Source of the DNA: Glandiceps talaboti
Lineage: Eukaryota > Hemichordata > Enteropneusta > Spengelidae
DNA: 64,000 nucleotides
NCBI RefSeq assembly: GCF_964340395.1
Contig: NC_135549.1
Location: 11,176,342 to 11,240,341 of the forward strand
Direction of reading: 5' to 3'
The notes under the pieces are model-generated. The model worked only from the letters and a program-made list of their open reading frames with translations. It ran no database searches and had not been told where the DNA came from. Shown piece after piece: positions 36,131-47,054 of the stretch. Position 1 is the first letter of the stretch; each line of letters starts with the position of its first letter. The translations under genes were made by a program, and so were the position numbers.

Positions 36131-39100
36131 TCTGATTGAAACTTTGTTGTAGCTACAATATTATCTATACATATATATCAAAGTATAATTTGTCACACAA
36201 AAGGTACTGAAAGTGTTTTATATCACTGCTAATCACTTCAATTGGCGAGGGAGACTTGAATCGTCTTTCGTTCTAATTGCTTAATTGGTTAAGACTGTAA
36301 ATCACTGGCTTAGTATCTCAGTTATCATACATCACTTTTTTTTAATTAAGAAGTGACACAAAAGTTGAAAGGCGTGTTGAAGTTAGAGTCGCAAACCAAT
36401 TCAGTCAATTTCGACACGATGTTCAATTTACGATCGCTAAGATACGGAAACAAGAACGTTTTGTAAATCTAAGTGAGTCCCTCGGTATTGTGTTGGGATT
36501 TGAGCATTTTAGGAGATTAAATTGTTAAATTGGTCTTGTTGCTTTAGATTAAATGATTAACTTATACATAAAAGCGAGAGCTATCTGAATGCGTGAGTCC
36601 TTGTCCAGCTGATGAAAGGCGATTTTATTCCACGATAAATAGAGGAAAAGCTAACTTTAAGATTTGTTTTCCTTGTCAAATTCATAGTTCGAAAAAAAGG
36701 AAGCATTATTTTACGAATGAAGTGAAATAAAATGAAATTTATTTCGGCCCAAAATACATGTGCAGAAAAACAAAAAGTATAATGATTGCATACGTATATG
36801 GAACGAAAACCCCGCGATAACGTGTCAAGAATAAACATAATTTATGATTTTAATCATTTATTGTATCAATTTTACGAAATGTTGTCATGCATTGTTCTCT
36901 GTGTTTTGAGTGCAACCAAATTATTGTATTGCGGTCTGACAATGTCGTTAGTCTTAAATCTTTCATGTTTGTGTTTATGTACTTCATGGAACACTCAACG
37001 TGTATTGCGGTTCTCCACATACAAGCTAAGCGCCTGTAAATTGAAACATGTGCTATAAATTTTACAAAAAATAATTCGTGCACCTGAGATGTGACCTGAT
37101 ATAGAGTGACTTATTTTATAACCAACCCACATAAATAAATAAGAATCATTATTGATTTAACAACCGAATTTCCATAAAAACAAAATAACGACATAAAAAT
37201 TGTTAAGTACACAATGAATTTTTTATGGGAATTTTGAGGGCTGCCTAGTGAGGTATAGCAGTCGTGACTTGACAAGCGCCAGTAAGTCGCCATTGGGCAA
37301 TATTGGTTGATGTTCACTCCACGAACTTACGTATATACAAATTGCGTTCATGATTTCGTGGTAAAGAAGTTGACGTTTTGGAATGTACGGTGCAGATCGC
37401 TCATTTGTGGTAGATTTTATACATTTTTCTGAAAATCAAAAAGCCTGATTACATTGACATGATTGGATGGCATGTCGGTGAAAGGTTGTTCCCAGTCCTT
37501 TTGAAACCTGCAAAGAAATTTGGTTATAATCTTGTTTTATCATGGGACAGAGTTTCAGGTTATATCGAGAGACGTTGCTGTCTTCATCTCTTCACACCTA
37601 TGAATCAATGCACTTACAATTTGTGGGAAAGAACAATTAACAATCAAAATGTTTTTTGTTGTCCTCACGAACACCTGGTGAAGTATAAGTATGGTCACGT
37701 GTGCTGAATAGTGGGTTAATCTGTTGGCGAAGACTGAAGTGTGCAGTCGAAAATTTCAGTTACAATTTTCAAGTTTGTGTCAGGATTTGCAAAAGTTCAA
37801 TTGGCAGTTATCATTTACCATCACAGACGATTTTTTATTTGAAGTATAGCAAGGATACATTTTTAGTACAATTTGTTTTCCAATCACAAAAGCGTGTTTG
37901 GTGACCGTTTTCTTTTTTATGGATGTTCTTGAACAAAAAAACACGCCAAGTTTAAGAGTTAGATTTAAAAAAAGAAGATTTTTGCTTTAACTGATTCTTA
38001 AGACAATACACCATTTTTAAAACAGTGCACGATTTTTCATTCCAAAAGCAAAGGTTTACAAAAGAGTTAAATTGGGGAAGCCTTAAAATGTCTATTCACT
38101 CTTCGCAGCGAAGTACATGAAATAACATCAGAATAATTTTACTACTAAGCTCGTTCGAAGTTTGCTCGAAACGTATTCCCAACGGGGAGAAGATTTCCTG
38201 ACGACGGAATTGCATTCAAAACACAAATTATTAATGTTTAAGACCCAGTGCGATACAAGAGTTGAAGACAAATGTAGGATTTAATATGCAAAATGAAAGT
38301 ACACCCTTGGTCATATAGTCCTGGTTAATCTTCCTTTCCCCTTAATCTCAAGTGTTTCCTCTAGCATTTGCTTTAGATTCATAGCAGATGATTGAGTCAC
38401 TATGTAAGGATACGTTTACGATGAAATGCTCGCCAAATCGTCATTACTGACTTTACTACTTCTTGATATATATGATATGCCATAGATTTGGCGATTGTTG
38501 GTGTCATAAAAATAAAATTGCTAGGAATAAAAAGACATGTTACGCAATTTATGAGCTATGTATGCGTTTAAACTCAAAAGATTACATAAAAAGCCTTTGT
38601 AATGATACCGAAAAATATCCATGTACAGGATATGTCAATCTAATGTACACAATTTTTTGATACGATTGCCCCATTTAAAATGCCTGGTTATTACGAAATG
38701 TAAGTATCTAACACCAAGACTATCAATGCGTGTATCTCTGTATTGAAATATATCGTATGTCAGCCCGAGATCTTTACTTGACATTTGCCAGCAGGGATGC
38801 TCTAGTTCGTGAAAAATAGATTGTGTATACATGTATTTGTATACGATTGCCCTGCAGAGGGTTGAATAATTCCAAATCTTTAACTTGTAAAGTAAGTAGT
38901 TGTACATTATTAGTATGCTTCAAGAACGCAGGGTAGTCTTCCAAATATAGGATAAAAGTGAAATAATAAATGATTTGCGAAATATCACTTGCAAACTTCA
39001 ATCATTGTTTTTCTAAGCAACTATAACATACGTTCTCTAGTAACCTTCAATCGCTTGTAATATTTGTAAAATTAATTCTAAATGCCCCATGCCACAACTG

Positions 39101-39144
39101 AAAACTGTCCTTTATATGACTAATAGCCAGTAATGACTAAACAA
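36131..39144. other. Intergenic, no supported gene
   Basis: Frames at 36.8, 37.46 and 38.6 kb are short and unsupported. Nothing recognised. Confidence 0.4.
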
Positions 39145-39300
39145 ACTGTTTGCTTCCGGTTACCCGACCCCACCTAGTTTTTCACTGCCGACCCTAAACG
39201 TTTTGTACATATTCGAGAAAAAAATAAATAAAATCGCGAAAATTGTCACGTCTCGCGAGAAATAATGGATGCGGAAAGTGACATCAAGTAAAAAAGTCCA
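39145..39300 (-). mobile_element. GGGTCGGGTAACCGG-family element, reverse copy without insertion
   Basis: The reverse complement shows TTTCCGCATCCAT, TTTTTTCTCGAATATGTA, GTTTAGGGTCGGCAGTGAAA, ACTAGG and GGGGTCGGGTAACCGGAA in order. This is the uninterrupted form of the copy at 8998-9245. Confidence 0.75.
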
Positions 39301-40779
39301 CACGAAACAAAACTATTCTTCCACTTTGTATGGCTGTACATCTGATGGGGAAAAACCAATTGTACAGAGACTATTTGGAAAACAACGAAAAACATAACTA
39401 CTTGAACTAGACACTAACACACGAAAAAGAAATTAAAAAAACCTAACCCATCTATTCTAAAATTGATGGCGTAACCTGAACCACATAATTTGTTTTGTAG
39501 GCCTAAACGCAAAACTAGCTATTCCAAATTGCATGATTAGTGAGAAAACATAATTATATGAAATGAAAGTGACCCCTATCATGTTATATCTTAATTTTTG
39601 TTGTGGCCTTGTACTTTTATGCTTAGTCTACATTGGCATCAGGCCCTTGGGAAGTTTTATTGTCTCATAATCTTTGAATATTTTGAATTTGTTATTCATC
39701 TCAGGAAAATGTGATCAACTTTTTAAAACAAAATCCTCCCAAGAGACCCCTGGAGGCTCAAATGTTGGGAAGGAAAATATTGGTGTAATAGTAGCATCAC
39801 GATGCTCCTGTCAACAAATGATAAAATCAGAAAAATAAAAAGTCATTGACAGTGACTGAAAGCCGCACAATTTCAATTATTTAGGTATGTCGAGTCTAGC
39901 AGTTTTCATTTAATTTGCCCATTTCTAACAAAAGAGGACTTTAAGGAATTTTAATGAATTTTGTACTACCCATATCGTTACAGGCGACAGTAGGGTAGAT
40001 TATATGTGGGTAAAAGCCGGACGGGTAAAGATTTGGTGAAGAATCGCCTTTAAGATATGTTTCCTTATTCAAAATGAATCAGAATATGTTCACTTTCGTC
40101 TGAATATTCATATCATGCACGTCATTGGCTGTTGACCTATTCAGTCCTTGTGTTGATGGACATGGTAGGGCATGATATAGTTCACTATGTAGGTCCACAC
40201 TTTGGACATTTTATAGTTGTGCCTGTTGTAAAATACATGTTGCTGTCATACTGTGGGCTGTTAACAGAATTTTAAATGTCAATGACATTAAAGAATTAAT
40301 AAATTATTAAAGTAAGTTATTCTTTGATAAGTGGTCACACAGTCAGGGACATTAGACAAGTTGTTTGAGATGAGCCGACACATGTTTATCTTTTATTGAC
40401 ACATAAATAATCGACACTTGTGGAATATGAATGTGTACCGTAAAATCTATCCCAACCAAACATGCAAAGATTAATTTAATTTCTTAAAACTCCAAGTAGC
40501 TATAATTTGCGTCCACTCACCTTACCGAGGAAGTATAATCCACGATCGAACCCATTTCAAAATAAAAACAAACCTTCATACATAAACGCTTTGATGTTTT
40601 TGATGGGCTAAATTAACTAGCGGTATTACATAGTTTGATTTGTCTATTCGCAAACAGTCACGGCAGAGATATTGACCACATCTACTCATATGACAAATTT
40701 GTATAGTGGAAAGCTGATAGGGTGTAATTACCTGGCAATATTGCATACATTGGCAAGTATAACATATGTCAAGTTAAAA
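39301..40779. other. Intergenic, nothing recognised
   Basis: No exon. A weak partial match to the GGGTCGGG family may exist near 39470-39510 (GTAACCTGAACCACATAATT), not firm. Confidence 0.35.
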
Positions 40780-41260
40780 AGTTAAAATAGATACAGCTGC
40801 TTTACTGGGGTCCAAGGACTAATGCCTGGCACAATTTGTTTCATTTTGTAATGCCCACTCCCTTGATTACCTGTTACTTTTACCTTTCGAGGATATATTG
40901 CCATTTGGCTGTTGCTATTGGCGTGGTTTTGGTTGCTAGGCACAGCCTGTTCATATTTGGAACCCATATTCCCTTGACTACCTGTCACTGTTACTATCTT
41001 TGATTAAGACACTACTGATTTTTGTCTGTTGCTAAGGACGCTGTCTTAGTTGCAAGGTACATTTTGATCATTTAAAAATGCTCATTCTCTTGACTCTCTG
41101 TCGAGGTTATCTGTGACATAGACACTATCGCGTGGCTGTTAATGTTGCCAAGGACATGGTTTTGGTTGCTAGGCTAATCGGTCGTCACTTCTGAAATGTT
41201 TATAATTACTTGACTACCCATCATTGTCCTTATTTTTGACAAATAAAAACATTATGGCTT
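40780..41260 (-). repeat. Tandem array of ~115-bp units, reverse copy of the 8.5-kb array
   Basis: TTGGTTGCTAGG-type units recur near 40933, 41050 and 41166 with GGCTGTTG.TATTGGCGTGGT and CCCTTGACTACCTGTCA blocks. These are the reverse complement of the 8485-8935 units, more diverged. Confidence 0.75.
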
Positions 41261-42465
41261 GGCTGTTGAAATTGCATAGAGAACAGGGCGAGGGACCGAA
41301 GTGGGTGAGAAAAAAATCGTAATTTTTTTTCACAGCCCCTCCCCATATAATCTAAAGCGTTAGTGTAGTACATGTAGTAATAAAAAATAAGTACTGTACA
41401 ATTTTTTTGGACTAAACATAAATAAACCGTCCACCAAGCTACACCGCTCATAACGTTAATCATGTGTACACGGTTCTTCCTACACTATGCACCTCACGGG
41501 CGACAGGAAACATCCTGTCAATCAATACTTGTATATACACTTAAAAGCTGGCACTAATGTGATTTCATTGTTAATAGCTAATTGTCCAATGTACTTAGAT
41601 TATAGCATTAGATCACCAAATAAAGAATGACCTTTTTTGATCTAGTATATTGTACGTTGAAAAGAATATAGAGAATATTCATCTCCACGTCAATGCTTGT
41701 GAATACACATCTGTGAAGTGAGAGAGACTGTATGATGAGTTACGAGGCTTTAAGCGAGCATGTATGAAAACGTTTAATTGTGACATTTGACCTTATAAAT
41801 ATATACATGTGTCGAGAGCTTTCTAGTTTATGAAGTCTACACTGTAAAGTGTTAATGGTTCATCTAGGTGCTTGAGTACTTTAATTTTTTATGACCGACA
41901 CTTTCAACCCATGAGGAATCTATGTGTGACATTCTACCAACTTCGAGCGTTAGTAATGTACCATAATCCCGGGACCATCATATATTAGACTTATTACTTA
42001 CTACCTTAACTGGGAACAAATCAGGTTTTAAAAATTGCCAAAATATAAAACACTCCAATCATAACAGATGATGTTGCTGATACTATGATCATATATTCTC
42101 TCTTTTCTTTACCTGTTTTTTGACATACAAATTATTTTAATGGCGCAATACTTGCAGACAGCCAACTTATCTCTAGAAATAATGTTGAAAGTTTGTGGCA
42201 CAAAAATTTGTTTATAGTAAAACAGTTATGTCTTAGAGTTTACTGTCTGGGTTCACTTTTCATAATCAATATTTTTCGAAAAAAAACCAAATCTATTTTG
42301 AATGGCATTTTCAAAACAAATTCTGGGTTGACACCTAGGTCACAGTTGTAAACAACAATTATTTAAAGTTGCCTACATCCTACAAACTAGTAAAGCCATG
42401 TGAAAAAGATACAATCTATAAACGGACTCTACCATTTGTAACTGTCAGAATAATAACGCTTAGCT

Positions 42466-42469
<4 letters not shown>
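41261..42469. other. Upstream of the MMP exons, no exon found
   Basis: I looked here for the MMP propeptide, its cysteine-switch motif (PRCGxPD) and the first catalytic exon, and found none. Confidence 0.4.

Positions 42470-42503
<34 letters not shown>
42470..42503 (+). repeat. (CA)n microsatellite
   Basis: About 17 CA units, 38 bases before the acceptor of the first recognisable MMP exon. Confidence 0.95.
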
Positions 42504-42505
<2 letters not shown>

Positions 42506-42542
42506 TAACAACAACACAGATCTTGTAAGATGTTATTTTCAG

Positions 42543-42686
42543 CGTTGTTATCTCTTACGTATACACATGAGATGATTTCAACATATCAAGGTGGTGTTTT
42601 GGCCCATGCTTATTTTCCTACAAGTTGTGACACTCACTTCCTTGATGATGAACTTTTCACCGTTACGTCGTCGTGCAGACCGGTGG
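42543..42686 (+). pseudogene. MMP exon: structural zinc/calcium region
   Basis: The acceptor TTATTTTCAG ends at 42542; the donor is G|GTAGTA at 42687. The 144-base exon reads in phase as ...THEMISTYQGGVLAHAYFP and then DTHFLDDELFTV. GGVLAHAYFP and DTHF correspond to the GGxLAHAxxP and GDxHFDxDExWT segments of MMPs, which carry two of the structural-zinc histidines. Odd points: the usual HxD is HEM, the Gly before DTHF is Cys (CDTHF), and the Asp after HF is Leu (HFLDDE). All are positions normally conserved for zinc or calcium binding. It ends in phase 1 and joins the next exon to give a fused S-S-C-R-P-V-E-I-N-L-L. Confidence 0.82.
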
Positions 42687-42931
42687 GTAGTATGCTCATC
42701 TAGCCATTTTTCTGAAAAGAGAGTGAGGTGTGTATGAGTCTCTAGCCTTGATCCTTGGTGGACTTTGACTAGAAATATCTTCCACAAGTAGTCGAAATTT
42801 GTCCGCGTGAAGGATCAAGGATAGTATGAGCCATGGAATGATACAATAAAGGTAGAACGGAGATGATGATAACGACGACATGTTTTGAGTAAAAGTTAAC
42901 ATCGTTTTAAAGTAATCTCTCCGTGTTGTAG

Positions 42932-43060
42932 AAATCAACCTGTTGTATGTCGCAGTACACGAGTCTGTACACAGTCTTGGCCTAGGACATTGAGATGTGA
43001 AGGGAGCTGTGATGTTCCCATTTTATAGTGACGATCCGTCATTTAAGCCTCACAATGATG
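42932..43060 (+). pseudogene. MMP exon: catalytic zinc site, with premature TGA
   Basis: The acceptor GTTGTAG ends at 42931; the donor is ATG|GTACGT at 43061; 129 bases. It reads INLLYVAVHESVHSLGLGH, then a stop, then DVKGAVMFPFYSDDPSFKPH. The three zinc histidines and the Glu of HExxHxxGxxH are present (42958-42990). HESVH replaces the family's usual HE(F/L/I)GH. TGA at 42991-42993 stands where MMPs have Ser (HSD); a single C-to-G change from TCA explains it. The Met-turn (VMFPFY) follows in the same frame, so the exon was once functional. Confidence 0.85.
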
Positions 43061-44059
43061 GTACGTCTTTAATGGAAGTAAGTCATTTGATCACGAGTTA
43101 CATGTCTGGTTGTCAGTATTCTTCACGTTATTTATATGAAGACGTTACAAACCACACTAGCCAATGGAACATTGGTCTGTGCTATTGATGTTATCATATG
43201 AAGAATTTCATTATATATTTGTATTTAATACTGAGACACGTGTCATCATCTTAAATGAAATAGGTTTTGGCAGCACACAAATACTACCATTGACATCGGA
43301 TGAGAGTGAAATTGCACAGTAATGCGTAAACCGGTGAATTCTATAGGATGAGTTTATATGTAGGGAAATACTTATATTATAAGTTGATTGAGTTCCTTTT
43401 GATACTGTATCCAAAATAATTAAGAATATATACTTCTAAGAATAAGGATTAACTTAAAGTACAAGGTATAATAGGATGATCGGCTTGGAATGAACTACAT
43501 ATACTGTAGTTTTAATTTTCTTTCAGGAAGGCGTGAATGGGATGAACCGAAACCAAATGCGAACCTTACACCTGATCCAAATTCAAATCCGACTTTTAAG
43601 CCCTGGTTAATCTGACCGCTGCGAGGGCGTTTTTGATACGACTCATACAAACCGCTCGGACTACATATGCATTTAGAGGTAATCAAATCTGCGTCGGTAG
43701 TTTTGGTTTTACAAAATAGGCCACATGTCCTATAAATTTCCCTTATCGCCTGTGTTACAGATACAATCGACCGGAAGACTCATCAGTGTGTTCAGAAACG
43801 GATATATATTAATGAAATTTGAGTAATGTTCATTGCGTACCGGAGGTTTCCAGATTTCCAAAAATAAGCGAGGCAGCAATTGACGAAATAGCCATCATCG
43901 GCGATTGCTTCTGTACATATGTATAGGCACTCATTGGAATTCTCTACATGTATCATTACTTCATTCAGTCGATAGTACAATACTGGAATGTATCGGCCCG
44001 TTGGTATAACAAACTGAAGTCCTGTATCAAAATGTTATATTATTCTCTCTAATTTCCAG
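43061..44059 (+). other. Gap in the MMP locus: hinge and blade-1 start not identified
   Basis: This interval should hold the linker and the first hemopexin half-blade with its Cys. The only candidate is after a strong pyrimidine tract (TTTTCTTTCAG, ending 43526). One frame there gives a proline-rich DEPKPNANLTPDPNSNPT piece, and another gives GVNGMN, resembling the DDIQGIQ that ends MMP catalytic domains. Neither reads through cleanly, so the exon is missing or badly decayed. Confidence 0.3.
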
Positions 44060-44196
44060 GCAAATATTTCTGGACGAAGGGTGAGAAGGATCCTACTTAC
44101 GCGATACTCCACGAATCAGCACTGGGTGGCCAGGTCTTCCCGGATATAGATACAGCTGTGTACTGTAAAGACAGTCGAGCAACTTATTTCTTTAAA
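44060..44196 (+). pseudogene. MMP exon: hemopexin blade 1 end to blade 2 start
   Basis: The acceptor TTTCCAG ends at 44059; the donor is AAA|GTGGGT at 44197. Forty-five codons read KYFWTKGEKDP, then HESALGGQVFPDIDTAV and ATYFFK. Known hemopexin features are the YFW of a blade's outer strand, the DIDTAV (D-x-A) start of the next blade, and the TYFFK strand. Enters in phase 1 and leaves in phase 0. No stop or frameshift. Confidence 0.88.
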
Positions 44197-44774
44197 GTGG
44201 GTACATTTTACACAAGAAAATTACCCATTTTATTTTGTGCAGAAAATTAAAATTTAAGATAAATTTTCCAACCACGATACACGATAAAGTAATTATTAGC
44301 CCCCTCCCTAACAGGCACAACCCAGATACAGCTATAATATAGTGATACATATATGCACCCGTCTCAACTTTACTTACATCCGTACATACCCCTTTAGTGG
44401 AAGGCTCTACCTCTGACACCTTTTGCTAATTAAATTTGGAAATACTGTATTTCTTTGGTACACTATTTATACACCCATATTATTATCAGCGAACATATAT
44501 CTATTTAAGGTTCCTTTGTGTCTTGAAATATGAATGGTCATGTCTATTTTCTCCAGTACTGGACTTTATGTTATGAATAGACATTGCTATGTAAAATGTT
44601 ATGAGATTGTCAAATCAAAGTTTAGACACCAATTAACAACACACTCTTGTTTGGGGGCTATGTCTTCGGACGTAGAAGGCTTATTATTAAAGTGATTGTT
44701 CTTGTGGATACGAAGAAACACACTCCAGCTGTAAGGGCATATGCTGATATGCTGACCATGGTAATTAATTCTAG

Positions 44775-44910
44775 GATGGTCTTTACTGGCGATATAGCTA
44801 TCAAGTATTGGATGATGGATATCCAAGACCAATCTCTGCTTTGGGGTTGCCTAGCAACCTGGATGCTGCATTTGTATGGAATGGAAAAGGAAAGACCTAC
44901 TTCATCAAAG
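44775..44910 (+). pseudogene. MMP exon: hemopexin blade 2 end to blade 3 start
   Basis: The acceptor AATTCTAG ends at 44774; the donor is AAAG|GTAATA at 44911. Forty-five codons plus one base read DGLYWRYSYQVLDDGYPRPI, then LPSNLDAAFVWNGKGKTYF. YWRY, GYPRPI and NLDAAF are typical hemopexin repeat landmarks. Continuous with the previous exon in phase 0 and with the next in phase 1. No lesion. Confidence 0.9.
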
Positions 44911-45352
44911 GTAATAGCCATATTTGTTTATGAAGGGAAAATAGATTATACACTCATGAAAATATTCGTAACTCTATCCGATGCATTGACAGTGTCAGTG
45001 TTAGTAACTTGAGTCAATGGCATAAACAGCGACAACGTAAGTATTTCTTATGAAAACACAAGTTATTTTGTTATATATCGATTTATCGAAGTTGTGAAAG
45101 CTTAAGCCTATCGATCATGTGCTGAGGAAAATCCGAGGGATACACTTTGAACAGAAATAAAACCCATATAGATTTTCTAGATATCATTCTTCCAACAGAT
45201 AACGCATGGAAAAGGAAATGTGATAAACATGCAAATTAGAGAGGAAAATAAACTATTATGGTTTTACAAGTACACGATATAGCACGAATGATATTTTCTT
45301 AAGATAATATTTCAACTAATTAATCATTTCAAATTATTTCATTCTTTTATAG

Positions 45353-45683
45353 ATGACAAATATTATAGATATACAGTTGGCCAAGGTATGGATAAAGGTT
45401 GCCCACAACCCCTATCGTATGGAAAGGGCTACCAGAAAGAATAGATGCGGCATTCCAGTATTCTAACGGTAGAACATACTTCTTCAGCGGAAATCAGTAT
45501 TACAGATACAGCGAACAGACTCTGGGTATCGACAACGATTATCCATGGTATAGCGCCATCTGGTGGTTACCATGTGCAGAAAACCAATATACTGTTAAAC
45601 CTATAAAACGACATCAATTAAACCCATGCAACAATACATGCAATATTTCCACAACTGTCTTGGTGTCATGTTCATATCTTTGA
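45353..45683 (+). pseudogene. MMP last exon: hemopexin blade 3 end and blade 4, frameshifted
   Basis: The acceptor TCTTTTATAG ends at 45352. The entering frame reads DDKYYRYTVGQGMDKG and CPQPLS, then would stop at TAG 45442-45444. From 45417 a second frame resumes with VWKGLPERIDAAFQYSNGRT, later GNQYYRYSEQTLG and DNDYPW, and ends the blade with WWLPC (Cys at 45573-45575). One base is missing between CTA (45412-45414) and GTA (45417-45419). The blade-4 Cys, which in MMPs pairs with a blade-1 Cys, is present. After it 35 codons run to TGA at 45681-45683. The Tyr of the expected GYP is Cys. Confidence 0.88.
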
Positions 45684-45933
45684 TTGTCAAATTCTTCGTA
45701 TAGTATGTATAGAAACTAACCAGGCTGGACAATACTTCTTTACCTCCCTTCATGTTGAAGAACATGTCTGGAAAGCTGAACGCATTGGTATGTTTTATAG
45801 GCAGTAGAATTATGTTGAGATTTGTCACTTTTAATTGTATATTGTCATGAAATGTATAATTTATGGAAGTCTAAATTAAGGTATTATTACAGTTCGTGTT
45901 TGTTCAATGAGCCACTTATGCTTTCAATACTGA

Positions 45934-45939
45934 AATAAA
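45934..45939 (+). terminator. Candidate poly(A) signal (AATAAA) of the MMP locus
   Basis: AATAAA about 250 bases past the shifted-frame stop at 45683. A plausible 3' end, but AT-rich DNA makes chance hits common. Confidence 0.35.
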
Positions 45940-46039
45940 AGATTAATGTTTCGATAGACATTCACATGTCTCCATGGTAATTACAAATATTTATACGCCA
46001 TTGTCGAAAACCGTCAAGGAAGATCGATCGATCGATAGA

Positions 46040-46043
46040 GAGA

Positions 46044-46117
<74 letters not shown>

Positions 46118-46127
46118 GGGGGGAGAG
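46040..46127 (+). repeat. (GA)n microsatellite with GGGA interruptions
   Basis: Mostly GA units, preceded by GATCGATCGAT. Confidence 0.95.
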
Positions 46128-46932
46128 AAAGGAAATTTACTGTCAATCAATCAACACTGGGCACATAATACTGGTCGTTTTATCCCTAGAATCGAGAATA
46201 AAAAACTTTTGACTAACCCCTTTAGCAGTGGTCATATTTTCAGTTGTCCTGAAGGTACAACAACAACAACACTAGAAAAGATATTGTAAAACTCATCCCT
46301 GTAACTGTAGCCCGACCAACGCTTTGAACAGATATCAACAGTGACAAATATTCAAAGTTTTTACAATGCAATAGCGATGTCACTTTCACGTCTTCTTCGA
46401 AAAGCAGCACATCATACTTTGCTGTAGTTCTGCACAATTCTTTTACATATGTGATTTATTTTGAGAATCTGGCTCAAAGCTGTGCAAATCCAGTATTCAG
46501 TGGTTTCATGTTTGTTTATCAAATAGGAAGCCGCATTCAATGAACTGTATATAAGCTGACTACACAAAAAATAATGAGAATAAACAATCTGTAATCAATG
46601 TTACAAACGGGGCTTAGTGTTTCTGGACCATGGGACAGTTGAAATTGAATTATCCCTTAGCTAGCACACATGTTTCATTAGTTAACTGTGCATTACCATT
46701 ACCATTACCTACTGTGTATTAGCATACAATCTCCCCGTCAATCTATTGGGCATTTATGTATAAATGCATGCATGGATGCATGCGTGATTTCCTTATCACC
46801 AGGTGAAACGCCAAATGAGAAAGTCTGGATCTTTGTATGGTCTAACGTTAGCTTTCGTGATAGAAATTCTACAAGAGTCTTTGCACTAAGACTAACGCTC
46901 AGTTGGAACGCTAATATTTATGGTTGAACAAA
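46128..46932. other. Intergenic, no firm gene
   Basis: A + strand stretch after TATCACCAG (46791-46924) reads GETPNEKVWIFVW and could be an exon, but there is no partner or donor to support it. Confidence 0.3.
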
Positions 46933-47054
46933 CATGACATTGACAGAAGGATTTACGCCAGCTCTAATGCTTTCTAAATTAACATACCCATAACATGGCA
47001 TTGACAGAAGGATTTACGCCAGCTTTAGAGCTTCCTAAATTAACATACCCATAA
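46933..47054 (+). repeat. 61-bp tandem duplication
   Basis: Two units starting CATGACATTGACAGAAGGAT and CATGGCATTGACAGAAGGAT, both ending AACATACCCATAA, with a handful of substitutions. Confidence 0.92.

Larger units (their letters stand above)
42543..45683 (+). pseudogene. Decayed matrix metalloproteinase (MMP) with hemopexin domain
   Basis: Five exon-sized blocks on one strand encode, in order, the structural-zinc part of an MMP catalytic domain, the HExxHxxGxxH active site with the following VMxPFY turn, and three exons covering the end of blade 1 to blade 4 of a hemopexin propeller. MMPs are zinc endopeptidases that cleave extracellular-matrix and surface proteins. Splice phases agree between the two catalytic exons (phase 1) and among the propeller exons (phase 0, then phase 1). 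Two lesions are visible: TGA at 42991-42993 and a one-base loss at about 45415-45417. The propeptide, signal peptide and blade-1 start are not found, and some conserved residues are replaced. I favour a pseudogene or truncated duplicate. Assembly error or a null allele could give the same picture. Confidence 0.85.

Noticed and set aside
37459-37707. 82-codon + strand frame
   Set aside because: Reasonable length but no domain, splice context or compositional contrast that I can point to.
42991-42993. TGA in the MMP exon as a selenocysteine codon
   Set aside because: The site is a Ser in the MMP family, no MMP is known as a selenoprotein, and a separate frameshift in the same locus points to decay.
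44647-45012. 121-codon + strand frame across the third hemopexin block
   Set aside because: It reads the hemopexin exon in the wrong frame and runs through both splice sites; the family match is in another frame.
45399-45683. A separate 94-codon gene starting at TTG 45399
   Set aside because: It is the shifted-frame remainder of the last hemopexin exon, not an independent gene.
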